DNA from: Janthinobacterium sp. 1_2014MBL_MicDiv
Lineage (GTDB): Bacteria; Pseudomonadota; Gammaproteobacteria; Burkholderiales; Burkholderiaceae_D
Direction of reading: 5' to 3'
Assembly (NCBI RefSeq): GCF_001865675.1
Contig: NZ_CP011319.1
Span: 2,666,001-2,730,000, forward strand
DNA: 64,000 nt
Positions 19,061 to 26,896 of the stretch are shown here, one piece after another (position 1 is the first letter of the stretch; each line of letters begins with the position of its first letter). A program made the position numbers and the translations under genes. The notes below the pieces were generated by a model that had not been told where the DNA came from, ran no database searches, and worked only from the letters and a program-made list of their open reading frames with translations.

Positions 19061-19897
19061 TTATTTTTTCTTCGCCACCATCTTCACCGCTTCGTTGACG
19101 ATGACGGGGTTGTCCTTCTGGATGTAGTAGCCGGCGCCCGTGATACGCTCGATGGCAGGCGCGCCGGACAGGCGCTGCCAGTCCTTCTCCTGCGCCCGCA
19201 CCAGGGTTTCAAACGAGCCCATTTCCTCGATGCCGAACTTGTCGCGCACCAGCAGCATGGCCGGGATGCGCAGCGGGCTGGCCATGTCCACATGCTGCAG
19301 GCACTGCGCCTGGGCATCGAATTCGGCCGACTCGGCACTGTTGAACATCAGCTTGCGCCGCGTCTTCACGAGCATGGCGTAGGTGGACGCGTCCGTCTGC
19401 ATGCGGCTCCATTGCTGCGGGTGGGTAGGGTCGAGCAAGACCAGCCCGGCCACGTCCTGCGGATACAGCTTGGCATACACATACTGGTACAGGCCCCCCA
19501 AGCCCTGGCCGACCAGCACATACGGCGGCTTCAGGCCCGCTTGCGCCAGCAGGGCGCGCTGCTGGGCCGCGATGGTGCACGGGTCGCGCGGCGTGGTGGT
19601 TTTCCGGCTGTCGCCGTAGCCGGGACGGTCATACACGAGCACGCGGTGCTGCTTTGCCACTTCGGGCACCACGGTGGTCCACACATCCTTGCCGTCGCCC
19701 ATGGCCGACTGGAAGACCACCGGCAGCGTGCCTTGTCCTGTCAGCGTGTAGGCGATGGTGGCGTCGGGCAGGGCGGCGGTGGCCGGCACGCCGGGCATCA
19801 CGGGGGAAGAAGGCAGCAGGGAGCAGCCGGACAGCAACAGCCCGACACTGCCGAGGAGAATGGCGCGCGCGCGGCGGTCGACGAATAGATGATGCAT
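19061..19897 (-). CDS. Lipoprotein with alpha/beta-hydrolase fold, catalytic Ser and His missing
   Basis: A 278-residue lipoprotein: basic start, hydrophobic stretch and a lipobox LLSGC with Cys25. The body is an alpha/beta-hydrolase with VYDRPGYGDSRK and YVLVG-QGLGGLYQY. The nucleophile elbow G-x-S-x-G reads G-Q-G-L-G (Gly132, codon GGC where AGC would give Ser). The usual late GHYIQ reads GYYIQ (Tyr257, TAC instead of CAC). Both triad residues are thus gone while the fold and reading frame are intact. It may bind rather than cleave a ligand, or be decaying. The start at 19897 has AAGGAA upstream; the frame extends further 5' without support. Confidence 0.8.
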   Translation of the reverse strand: MHHLFVDRRARAILLGSVGLLLSGCSLLPSSPVMPGVPATAALPDATIAYTLTGQGTLPVVFQSAMGDGKDVWTTVVPEVAKQHRVLVYDRPGYGDSRKTTTPRDPCTIAAQQRALLAQAGLKPPYVLVGQGLGGLYQYVYAKLYPQDVAGLVLLDPTHPQQWSRMQTDASTYAMLVKTRRKLMFNSAESAEFDAQAQCLQHVDMASPLRIPAMLLVRDKFGIEEMGSFETLVRAQEKDWQRLSGAPAIERITGAGYYIQKDNPVIVNEAVKMVAKKK

Positions 19898-20003
19898 GAA
19901 TTTCCTTCTTGGTGCAGGGACCGGGGACCGGTATGGCGTGCCAGCCATTATAGGCAAATCGTCCCGAAGTGGAAATGCCGAACAGAGGTGGTTTTCCGTC
20001 CTG

Positions 20004-20402
20004 TCAGCCGGCGTCGGCGCGATGGCAGACGGCTTCGATGCGGTTGCCGTCCGGATCGAACAGAAAGGCCGCGTAATAGCTGGCGTGATAATGGCGCAAG
20101 CCCGGCGCGCCCAGGTCGAAGCCGCCGTGCGCCAGGCCCGCCTGCCAGAAGGCGTCCACGGCGGCGCGCGATGGCGCCTTGAAGCAGCAGTGGCGGCGCG
20201 GCGCGTCGTCGGGCGCGGGACCGAGGCGCACGGAAAAATAGCTGCGCGCGGGGAATTCGGCGTCGCTGCGTTCGCCATAGCCTATCCACGCGTTCGCATG
20301 GTCGCTGCCCACCTTGGGCACGCCCAGCGCGGCGAAGACGGCGTCGTAGAAGCGTTCCGCGCGCGCCAGGTCGGCGACGGTGAGGGAAACGTGATCGAGC
20401 AT
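20004..20402 (-). CDS. VOC-superfamily (glyoxalase-like) protein
   Basis: A 132-residue vicinal-oxygen-chelate protein: MLDHVSLTVADLARAERFYDAVFAALG at the start and AAFLFDPDGNRIEAVCH at the end are the standard first and last elements of the fold. His4 and the final Glu are the usual metal ligands; a His-rich RRHCCF strand supplies another candidate. The ATG at 20402 has GTGGAG upstream and matches the family N-terminus; an in-frame ATG further upstream is less likely. Substrate unknown. It is on the same strand as the hydrolase-like lipoprotein but 106 bases away. Confidence 0.82.
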   Translation of the reverse strand: MLDHVSLTVADLARAERFYDAVFAALGVPKVGSDHANAWIGYGERSDAEFPARSYFSVRLGPAPDDAPRRHCCFKAPSRAAVDAFWQAGLAHGGFDLGAPGLRHYHASYYAAFLFDPDGNRIEAVCHRADAG

Positions 20403-20552
20403 GGGCACTCCACTGTAATCGGGGACGGCCATAGCATAGCCCGTATCGGACGCCATGTGGGCCTGGCGAGGGCAGAATGACCAAGTGATCCTGTGCGAAG
20501 ACTACCTTTGGTCAAGGCAGGCCCAGATCAGGCGGAGATCGGCGGTGGCGGC

Positions 20553-20855
20553 TCAGGACGAGCAGGAGCAGGCCGTGCCCGCTGGCGCGCCGCCGCAAGC
20601 ACAGGTCGGGCAGGCCGGCGCCGGACGCGCGATCCTGGCGACGATGCCACGGCTGAGCGCTTGCACGCGCGGCGCGAACAGCATCACGGCGCAAAAGGCG
20701 ACGGGCCAGGCGGCAAGGAAGGCATGGCGCCAGCGCGGCAGGAAGTCCGCCTGCAGGCCGATATTGAGCCAGGTGACCCAGGCGCTCATCAGCAAGGTCA
20801 TCACCAGCGACATCAGCAGGGCAAACACGAAACGCAGGCGCAGGGCGTCGGACAT
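20553..20855 (-). CDS. DUF2798-like small membrane protein with cysteine-rich tail
   Basis: A 100-residue protein with two transmembrane segments (RLRFVFALLMSLVMTLLMSAWV and FLAAWPVAFCAVMLFAP) separated by a short loop, as in DUF2798 proteins. Unusually, the last 20 residues hold five cysteines (ACPTCACGG, then ACSCSS), giving a CxxCxC plus CxC arrangement that could bind a metal. Function unknown. The start at 20855 has GGAAG upstream. It is divergent from the LysR gene across 112 bp, so that regulator probably controls it. Confidence 0.72.
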   Translation of the reverse strand: MSDALRLRFVFALLMSLVMTLLMSAWVTWLNIGLQADFLPRWRHAFLAAWPVAFCAVMLFAPRVQALSRGIVARIARPAPACPTCACGGAPAGTACSCSS

Positions 20856-20967
20856 GGCGTCATCTTCCAAATGATTGAGAAATGACAGCGTAAACACTTG
20901 CGGCAATCTATACTAGAGCGAAATTTTTAATTTCAAATTCCATAAATGAAATCATATTCGACGCATC

Positions 20968-21873
20968 ATGCTGGATGACCTGGCCCTGTTTGTCGCCATC
21001 GTGGAGGCGGGCAGCCTGCATGCGGCCGCCGTGCAGGAAGACTTGCCGCCCGCCACCGTCACGCGCCGCCTGCAAAAACTGGAAAGCGAGCTCGGTTACC
21101 GCTTGCTGAACCGCAGCGCGCGCCGCCTGCAGCCGACGGCGGAAGGCTGGCAATACTATGAGCAGTGCCGCCCGCTCGTGCATGCCTTGCGGCAAGCCAC
21201 GCGGCAGCTCGACGCCAGCCTGTCGGCCGTCTCGGGCAGCATCCGCGTGCTGGCGCCCGTCAACTTTGCCAGCGGCCTGCTGACGCCGGCCTGGGTCAGC
21301 TTCATGCGGCAGTATCCCGACATCCGCCTGGAGCTGGAACTGTCGAACCGCCTGCAAGACCTGGTGGTGAGCGGCGCCGACCTGGCCATCCGCGTGGGCG
21401 CGCTCGACGATTCCTCGCTGATGCAGCGCCGCCTGGGCAGCGCTGCGCTGGTGATGGTCGCCGCGCCCGCTTACCTGGCGCGCGCCGGCGTGCCGCAAGA
21501 CTTGCAGGAACTCGAGCGGCATGAGCTGATCGTGGCCGAACCGCTGCGCAGCTGGCGCTTGCGGCGGCCCGGCGACGGCGCCGAAATGGTGATCCAGCCG
21601 CAGGCGCGCCTGCGCGTCAATGAAATGCGCCTGGCCGTGGAAATGGCGGACGCCAGCATCGGCATCTTGCTGTGTCCGCTGCTGCAATGCCGCGACGAAG
21701 TGGCCCGTGGCAGCCTGGTGCGCGTCCTGCCCGACTGGATGCCGCAGCCTCGCCACGTGTACGCCGTGTGGACGCAGCGGCGCTACCTGCCGGCCCGCGT
21801 GCGCGTGCTGCTCGAGCACCTGGCCACGTTTGCGGCCGGCAATCCCCTGTTGAACGGGGAGCCGGGCGCTTAA
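20968..21873 (+). CDS. LysR-family transcriptional regulator
   Basis: A 301-residue LysR regulator. The winged helix-turn-helix fills residues 1-60 (MLDDLALFVAIVEAGSLHAAA, PPATVTRRLQKLESELGYRLLNRSARR), and the periplasmic-binding-protein-like effector domain spans about 90-290. It belongs to the CrgA/AaeR-like branch by its start and its GSIRVLAPVNFASGLL segment. It is divergent from the small DUF2798-like gene, its likely target. Its stop codon overlaps that of the convergent nucleotidyltransferase gene. Confidence 0.9.
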   Translation: MLDDLALFVAIVEAGSLHAAAVQEDLPPATVTRRLQKLESELGYRLLNRSARRLQPTAEGWQYYEQCRPLVHALRQATRQLDASLSAVSGSIRVLAPVNFASGLLTPAWVSFMRQYPDIRLELELSNRLQDLVVSGADLAIRVGALDDSSLMQRRLGSAALVMVAAPAYLARAGVPQDLQELERHELIVAEPLRSWRLRRPGDGAEMVIQPQARLRVNEMRLAVEMADASIGILLCPLLQCRDEVARGSLVRVLPDWMPQPRHVYAVWTQRRYLPARVRVLLEHLATFAAGNPLLNGEPGA

Positions 21874-22631
21874 ATCGCCTGCTGCCGCGCCAGCCACCGC
21901 GTGAACTGGCGCAGCGCCGGCACGAAGCCGTCAGCCGGCGCGGCGCCCGGCCGGGCCTGGGCCAGGAAGCAGGCCAGCTGCGCCCGCATGCCGGGATGGC
22001 GGCGCAGGAACAGCTGCGCGTGTTCGTCCAGGCTGGCGGGCCAGCAGGCGTCGCCGTCGCGGCGCAGGATATTCGTGGAACGGATCAGCTTGCGTGACGC
22101 TTCCCGCTGCAGGCGCGCGATGGCGGCCGGCTCGGTCGCCCTTTCGAGGCGCCGCGCGTAGTCGTCCAGCACGTGGGCAAAGTCGCCATTCACGGCCATG
22201 GCGATGGCGCGCGATGGCGCGAACGGCGCGAAATGGGTCGACAGGTCGTCGCCCCACAGGCAGCGGCACTGGTGCTTGAGCCAGTAGCCCCAGCTGTACA
22301 AGTGCTCCGGCGCCAGCACCTGGGCCCGGTGGCCGATATCGAAATCGACCTTGAGCACTTCCGGATGGCGCGCCTGCAACGCCTGCCGCAGCGTTTCCAG
22401 CGCCGCGGCGTGCGCCGGTGCCGGCGCCTGGCGCAGCACCAGCGTCAGGTCGAGGTCGGATACGCCAGGCGTGGCGTCGCCGCGCGCGATGCTGCCGTAA
22501 AGGTAGATGCCATCGAGCAAGTCCCCGGCGTGCGCGGCCAGGGTGGCGCAGGCGTCCTGCAGCAGGGCGTCGAAGGCTGGCTGCAGCGCAGCGTCGGGGG
22601 CGGGCGGCAGGAAGGTGGCGGTGGCGGGCAT
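21870..22631 (-). CDS. AadA-like nucleotidyltransferase
   Basis: A protein of about 253 residues with a polymerase-beta-type nucleotidyltransferase core: GIYLYGSIARGD (the GSxxRG motif), then SDLDLTLVL with the metal-binding aspartates, and a third acidic strand, LKVDFDIG. The C-terminal helical part resembles that of streptomycin 3-adenylyltransferases and related DUF4111 proteins. Drug modification is possible but unproven; it is equally compatible with housekeeping nucleotidyl transfer. An in-frame ATG at 22667 exists, but a TGCTATGGT extended -10-like motif overlaps it, and neither start has a strong ribosome site. Confidence 0.65.
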   Translation of the reverse strand: MPATATFLPPAPDAALQPAFDALLQDACATLAAHAGDLLDGIYLYGSIARGDATPGVSDLDLTLVLRQAPAPAHAAALETLRQALQARHPEVLKVDFDIGHRAQVLAPEHLYSWGYWLKHQCRCLWGDDLSTHFAPFAPSRAIAMAVNGDFAHVLDDYARRLERATEPAAIARLQREASRKLIRSTNILRRDGDACWPASLDEHAQLFLRRHPGMRAQLACFLAQARPGAAPADGFVPALRQFTRWLARQQAI

Positions 22632-22857
22632 GTCCGGAGCATTGAGCGTGAAAGCAACAGCTACCATAGCATGCGGCCGGGCTGGCGCGCCAGGCTGGGC
22701 CGGGAAGCATGGGCGCCGCCGTTAATTATTACCATTCAGTAATACCGAGCGCTTGTACTTCGCGCCGGGATCGCGTTAAGATAAAGCCGCTCGCTTATCA
22801 AGCTTGTAACCTGGTGTTTTTTGTCGCGCAATCCCTTCCATACACATGTGAGATGCA

Positions 22858-23061
22858 ATGAAATATCTGATCGTTCCCTTCCTGTTGGCCATTACCGGCT
22901 GCGAGGTACTGTATGACGCGAACCGGGACAAGATCGGCGAGTACTGCAACAGCCTGAATAATTTCGACGACCGCAATGCCTGCCGCAAGCGCAACCAGAC
23001 CAGCTACCAGGAATACGTGCAGCAGCGCGACAAGCTGAAAAAGGGCGCCACGGAAAAGTAA
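22858..23061 (+). CDS. Small lipoprotein of unknown function
   Basis: A 67-residue protein. MKYLIVPFLLAITGC is a short lipoprotein signal with lipobox AITGC, so the mature protein is only 53 residues, polar and charged, with a possible disulfide pair (Cys29 and Cys42 region). Not recognised. A perfect bidirectional terminator follows within 22 bases, which supports a real short transcription unit. Divergent from the nucleotidyltransferase gene. Confidence 0.65.
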   Translation: MKYLIVPFLLAITGCEVLYDANRDKIGEYCNSLNNFDDRNACRKRNQTSYQEYVQQRDKLKKGATEK

Positions 23062-23082
23062 GCGTCCCGCCGCCGCATAAAA

Positions 23083-23112
23083 AAAACGCCGCTGAGATAT
23101 CAGCGGCGTTTT
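23083..23112. terminator. Bidirectional rho-independent terminator
   Basis: AAAACGCCGCTGA-GATA-TCAGCGGCGTTTT, a perfect 13 bp stem with a tetraloop, lies between the small lipoprotein gene (+) and the transporter gene (-). The A run on one side and the T run on the other let it serve both strands. Confidence 0.92.
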
Positions 23113-23153
23113 GCTTTGCGGGCCCCGGCAGCGCGGCCGGGGCTTGCATTGCA

Positions 23154-24854
23154 TCAGTCGTCGGCGTAGATATTGTTGTCTTTGGTTTCGCCGACAAACA
23201 GGGTGCCGATCACGACAGTCGCCAGGGCGACGACGATCGGATACCACAGGCCATAATAGATGTCGCCCTTGAAGGCCACCAGCGCGAAGGCCGTGGTCGG
23301 CAACAGGCCGCCGAACCAGCCGTTACCGATATGGTAAGGCAGGGACATCGAGGTGTAGCGTATGCGGGTCGGGAACATTTCCACCAGCATGGCGGCGATC
23401 GGGCCGTACACCATGGTCACGTACAGCACCAGGATGAACAGCAGCAGCACGACCATCGGCTTGTTGATCTGTTCCGGATCGGCTTTCGCAGGGTAACCGG
23501 CTTCCTTGATGCCGGCGCCCAGTTCCTTCTTCAGCGCCGCTTCATGGGCCTTGCTCTCGGCGTCGAAGTTCAGGCCATCGGCAGTCATGACGGCGTTAAA
23601 CGAGGAGAACTCCTTCGTGCCGATGCGGACCTTGGCGATGCTGCCTGCCGGTGCATCTTCCTTCGTGTAGTTGACGGAGCTGTTCGACAGGAAGCCGGTG
23701 GCGATGTCGCACGACGATGGGAATTTCTTGGTGCCCGTCATGTTGAACTGGAAGTGGCAGGAGGCGGGATCGGCCACCACGACCACTGGCGAGTTCTTCA
23801 GTGCAGCTTCCAGTTGCGGGTTGGCGAAGTGGGTCAGGCCGTTGAAGATCGGGAAGTAGGTGGCGGCGGCGATCAGGCAGCCGCCGAGGATGATGTACTT
23901 GCGGCCGATGCGGTCGGACAGGCTGCCGAAGAACAGGAAGAACGGCGTGGCCAGCAGCAGGGCGATGGCGACGAGCACGTTGGCCGTTGCCAGGTCCACT
24001 TTCAGGGTCTGGATCATGAAGAACAGCGCGTAGAACTGGCCCGTGTACCAGACGACGGCCTGGCCTGCGGTCAGGCCGATCAGGGCCAGGATGACGATCT
24101 TCAGGTTTTTCCACTTGCCGAATGCTTCCGTCAGCGGGGCTTTCGAGGTCTTGCCTTCGGCTTTCATCTTGGCGAACGCCGGCGATTCATTCATGGCCAT
24201 GCGGATCCAGACGGAAATACCCAGCAGCACCACGGAGAGCAGGAACGGCACGCGCCAGCCCCACGCCTCGAATGCCTGCTCGCCGGTCGCCAGGCGGGTG
24301 CCCAGGATGACCATCAGCGACAGGAAGAAGCCCAGGGTCGCCGTCGTCTGGATCCACGCCGTGAACGCACCGCGCTTGCCTTCAGGGGCGTGTTCCGCCA
24401 CATACGTGGCGGCGCCGCCGTATTCGCCGCCCAGGGCCAGGCCTTGCAGGATGCGCAGGATGACGAGGATGATAGGCGCGGCGATGCCGATGGACGCATG
24501 GCCCGGCAGCAAGCCGACGATGAAGGTGGAGCCACCCATGATGATGATGGTGACGAGGAAGGTGTACTTGCGGCCGATCATGTCGCCGAGGCGGCCGAAG
24601 ACCAGCGCGCCGAAGGGACGCACGATGAAGCCGGCGGCAAAGGCCAGCAGCGCGAAAATGAAGGTGGTGGTGGGGTCGCCGATGAAGAATTGCTTGGCGA
24701 TGATGGAGGCCAGCGAACCGTACAGGTAAAAATCGTACCATTCAAAGACGGTGCCTAGCGAGGACGCAAAGATGACCTTGCGTTCCTCCGGCGTAATCGG
24801 AGTTCCCTTGGTGGAAATTTTCCGTACGTCGGCCGAGCCGGATGGTGTTGCCAT
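23154..24854 (-). CDS. MHS-family MFS transporter with large late loop
   Basis: A 566-residue metabolite:H+ symporter-type MFS protein. The start region (SSLGTVFEWYDFYLYGSLA) and RPFGALVFGRLGDMIGRKYTFL are diagnostic of the MHS branch (ProP, KgtP, ShiA relatives). It is longer than the usual 430-450 residues because about 120 hydrophilic residues, including two cysteines, separate two late membrane segments (between GLTHFANPQLE and KPMVVLLLF). The substrate is not predictable; an organic acid or betaine is typical. GGGAGA precedes the ATG. It is divergent from the thiolase gene and shares its 258 bp promoter region. Confidence 0.85.
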   Translation of the reverse strand: MATPSGSADVRKISTKGTPITPEERKVIFASSLGTVFEWYDFYLYGSLASIIAKQFFIGDPTTTFIFALLAFAAGFIVRPFGALVFGRLGDMIGRKYTFLVTIIIMGGSTFIVGLLPGHASIGIAAPIILVILRILQGLALGGEYGGAATYVAEHAPEGKRGAFTAWIQTTATLGFFLSLMVILGTRLATGEQAFEAWGWRVPFLLSVVLLGISVWIRMAMNESPAFAKMKAEGKTSKAPLTEAFGKWKNLKIVILALIGLTAGQAVVWYTGQFYALFFMIQTLKVDLATANVLVAIALLLATPFFLFFGSLSDRIGRKYIILGGCLIAAATYFPIFNGLTHFANPQLEAALKNSPVVVVADPASCHFQFNMTGTKKFPSSCDIATGFLSNSSVNYTKEDAPAGSIAKVRIGTKEFSSFNAVMTADGLNFDAESKAHEAALKKELGAGIKEAGYPAKADPEQINKPMVVLLLFILVLYVTMVYGPIAAMLVEMFPTRIRYTSMSLPYHIGNGWFGGLLPTTAFALVAFKGDIYYGLWYPIVVALATVVIGTLFVGETKDNNIYADD

Positions 24855-25028
24855 GGTTTGTCTCCCTATATTTATAGTGAACCGTTGCCGAGGTCTTAGA
24901 TTGACCATTCTTGCAACAGCTGGAGCCGAGTGTGTTCTCTTAACCTTACGTCATGCTTGCTTGAAACTTACACGGAGCTTACAGTGCGCGGCTTTTACGC
25001 GGGCGCAAAACAGCGTGCAACTTTGCGA

Positions 25029-25054
25029 ACGACCGTACTTAAATGTGCTATTCT
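25029..25054 (+). promoter_or_regulatory. Candidate beta-oxidation operator and promoter, thiolase gene
   Basis: ACGACCGT at 25029-25036 with TATTCT (extended -10, TGCTATTCT) at 25049-25054, 77 bases before the thiolase ATG. Spacing and flanks match the sites at 9600 and 16772. Bound protein might also affect the divergent transporter gene. Confidence 0.6.
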
Positions 25055-25112
25055 GCCTGCATGCACTGCACCGTAGACATCACCACAAAACATTCCCACA
25101 AGGAGACACAGC

Positions 25113-26291
25113 ATGAATGAAGCCGTCATCGTTTCGACCGCCCGCACGGGCCTGGCCAAGTCCTGGAAGGGCGCGTTCAACATGACGCATGGCGCCACCC
25201 TGGGCGGCCATGTGCTGGCCGCCGCCGTCGAGCGCGCGCGCATCGAGGCGGAAGAAGTGGAAGACGTACTGGTTGGCTGCGCGTTTCCGGAAGGCGCGAC
25301 GGGCGGCAATATCGCGCGCCAGGTGGCCTTGCGCGGCGGCTGCCCCGTGACGACGGCCGGCATGACCGTCAACCGCTTCTGCTCGTCCGGCCTGCAGGCG
25401 ATCGCCTTGGCGGCGCAGCGCATCATCGCCGGCGAAGGCGATATCTATGCGGCCGGCGGCGTGGAGTCGATTTCCTGCGTACAAAACGAGATGAATACGC
25501 ATATGTACCGCGACGTCTGGCTGCAGCAGCACAAGCCGGAAGTGTACTGGCCCATGCTGCAGACGGCCGAAACCGTGGCCAAGCGCTACCAGATTTCGCG
25601 CGAACGCCAGGATGTGTATGGCGCGCAAAGCCAGCAGCGCGCCGCCGCGGCCCAGGCCGCCGGCCTGTTCGACGCGGAAATCGTGCCGATGACCACCATC
25701 ATGGGCGTGGCCGACAAGGCCAGCGGCATGCTGGTGTCGCGCGAAGTGACGATTGCCGCCGACGAAGGCATCCGCGCCGACACCACATATGACGGCGTGG
25801 CGAAGATCCGGCCTGCCATGCCGGGCGGCGTCATCAGCGCCGGCAATGCCAGCCAGTTTTCCGACGGCGCGTCGATGGCCATCGTGATGAACGCCAAAGT
25901 GGCCGAAGCGAAAGGCTTGCAGCCGCTGGGCGTGTTCCGCGGCTTTGCCGTGGCCGGCTGCGAACCCGATGAAATGGGCATCGGCCCGGTGTTTGCCATC
26001 CCGAAACTGTTGAAAAAAGCGGGCTTGACGGTGGCCGACATCGGCCTGTGGGAACTCAACGAGGCATTCGCCGTGCAAGTGCTGTACTGCGCCGACACGC
26101 TGGGCATCCCCATGGAGCGCCTGAACGTAAACGGCGGCGCCATCGCCGTCGGCCACCCGTTCGGCGTGTCGGGCGCGCGCCTGACGGGCCACGCCTTGAT
26201 CGAAGGCAAGCGCCGTGGCGTGAAATACGTGGTGGTGACCATGTGCATCGGCGGCGGGCAGGGCGCGGCCGGCCTGTTCGAAGTGCTGTGA
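25113..26291 (+). CDS. Acetyl-CoA acyltransferase (thiolase)
   Basis: A 392-residue thiolase. Cys90 in VNRFCSSGLQ is the nucleophile; GHPFGVSGARLTGH supplies the His, and CIGGGQG the second, acid-base cysteine. In beta-oxidation it cleaves 3-ketoacyl-CoA to acetyl-CoA and a shortened acyl-CoA; a biosynthetic acetoacetyl-CoA role cannot be excluded. CAAGGAGACACAGC precedes the ATG. It has the same candidate operator as the ligase and FadJ-type genes, which supports the degradative role. A hairpin terminator follows. Confidence 0.93.
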   Translation: MNEAVIVSTARTGLAKSWKGAFNMTHGATLGGHVLAAAVERARIEAEEVEDVLVGCAFPEGATGGNIARQVALRGGCPVTTAGMTVNRFCSSGLQAIALAAQRIIAGEGDIYAAGGVESISCVQNEMNTHMYRDVWLQQHKPEVYWPMLQTAETVAKRYQISRERQDVYGAQSQQRAAAAQAAGLFDAEIVPMTTIMGVADKASGMLVSREVTIAADEGIRADTTYDGVAKIRPAMPGGVISAGNASQFSDGASMAIVMNAKVAEAKGLQPLGVFRGFAVAGCEPDEMGIGPVFAIPKLLKKAGLTVADIGLWELNEAFAVQVLYCADTLGIPMERLNVNGGAIAVGHPFGVSGARLTGHALIEGKRRGVKYVVVTMCIGGGQGAAGLFEVL

Positions 26292-26323
26292 TGATCGCGA
26301 GTCCAGCCATGTAATCGCGTCTG

Positions 26324-26350
26324 CGGGCGGCCTTTGTGGCCGCCCGTTTG
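26324..26350 (+). terminator. Terminator after the thiolase gene
   Basis: CGGGCGGCC-TTTGT-GGCCGCCCG is a perfect 9 bp stem with a 5-base loop, followed by TTTGC. The T tract is short but the stem is very GC-rich; it lies 33 bases after the stop codon. Confidence 0.65.
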
Positions 26351-26429
26351 CATTCCGCCCCCTGTTCCTGCAGAGCGCGCCGATAGCGGTTACAGTAATG
26401 CTTCATTTATAAACAACCAGCCTGCCACC

Positions 26430-26732
26430 ATGATCAAGCACATCGTTTTCTGGAAACTCAAAGACCATGCCGAAGGCGCGGACCGCGCCACGAATGCATT
26501 GAAACTCAAGGCTTTGCTCGATTCCTGCGCCGACCTGGTGCCCGGCATCGTGACATTCGAGGCGGCAGTGGCCCAGCCTGGCCTGGAAGCCACGTACGAC
26601 ATCGTGCTGTACAGCGAGTTCGCCAGCCGCGAAGCGCTCGATGCCTACCAGAACCACCCCGAGCATGTGAAGATCAAGCCGTTTTTCGGCGCCGTGCGCG
26701 AAGCGCGGCAATGCATGGATTACGAAGTGTAA
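26430..26732 (+). CDS. Dabb-family (stress-responsive A/B barrel) protein
   Basis: A 100-residue Dabb protein. The start MIKHIVFWKLKD, with the family His at position 4, LVPGIVTFEAAV in the middle, DIVLYSEFASREALDAYQNHPEH and a final strand are the dimeric alpha/beta-barrel pattern (PF07876). Members are often stress-induced or act on small cyclic substrates; the specific role here is unknown. A structured repeat of type 2 follows the stop codon. Confidence 0.85.
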   Translation: MIKHIVFWKLKDHAEGADRATNALKLKALLDSCADLVPGIVTFEAAVAQPGLEATYDIVLYSEFASREALDAYQNHPEHVKIKPFFGAVREARQCMDYEV

Positions 26733-26748
26733 GGACGCAGAACTAAAC

Positions 26749-26843
26749 CTGCTGCGCGTCGGCACAGGCGGCCCGCGATGTTTACCGTCCTTCAGTACGG
26801 TTGCGCTTCCCGGTTGCCTCCGCCTGGCGCTCGCGACGGTTTG
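26749..26843. repeat. Nested-stem intergenic repeat, type 2, copy 1
   Basis: Shares CTGCTGC(R)CGTCG, a central GCGATG, GCGCTTC(Y)CGG and a final GCTCGCGACGGTT with the copy at 48743. It can fold as three nested stems: outer CGTCG (26757-26761)/CGACG (26834-26838), middle CAGGCGG (26765-26771)/CCGCCTG (26820-26826), inner ACCGT/ACGGT around a CCTTCAGT loop. It lies between the Dabb gene and the oxidoreductase gene. Confidence 0.65.
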
Positions 26844-26896
26844 GTACGGTGTCGTGAATATCAATGTTAGCCATCAACTTTATTGACAGGAGCATC

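Noticed and set aside
21870..22631. Streptomycin/spectinomycin resistance gene
   Set aside because: The nucleotidyltransferase motifs are clear, but similarity to AadA is only general. Calling it a resistance gene would overstate the evidence.
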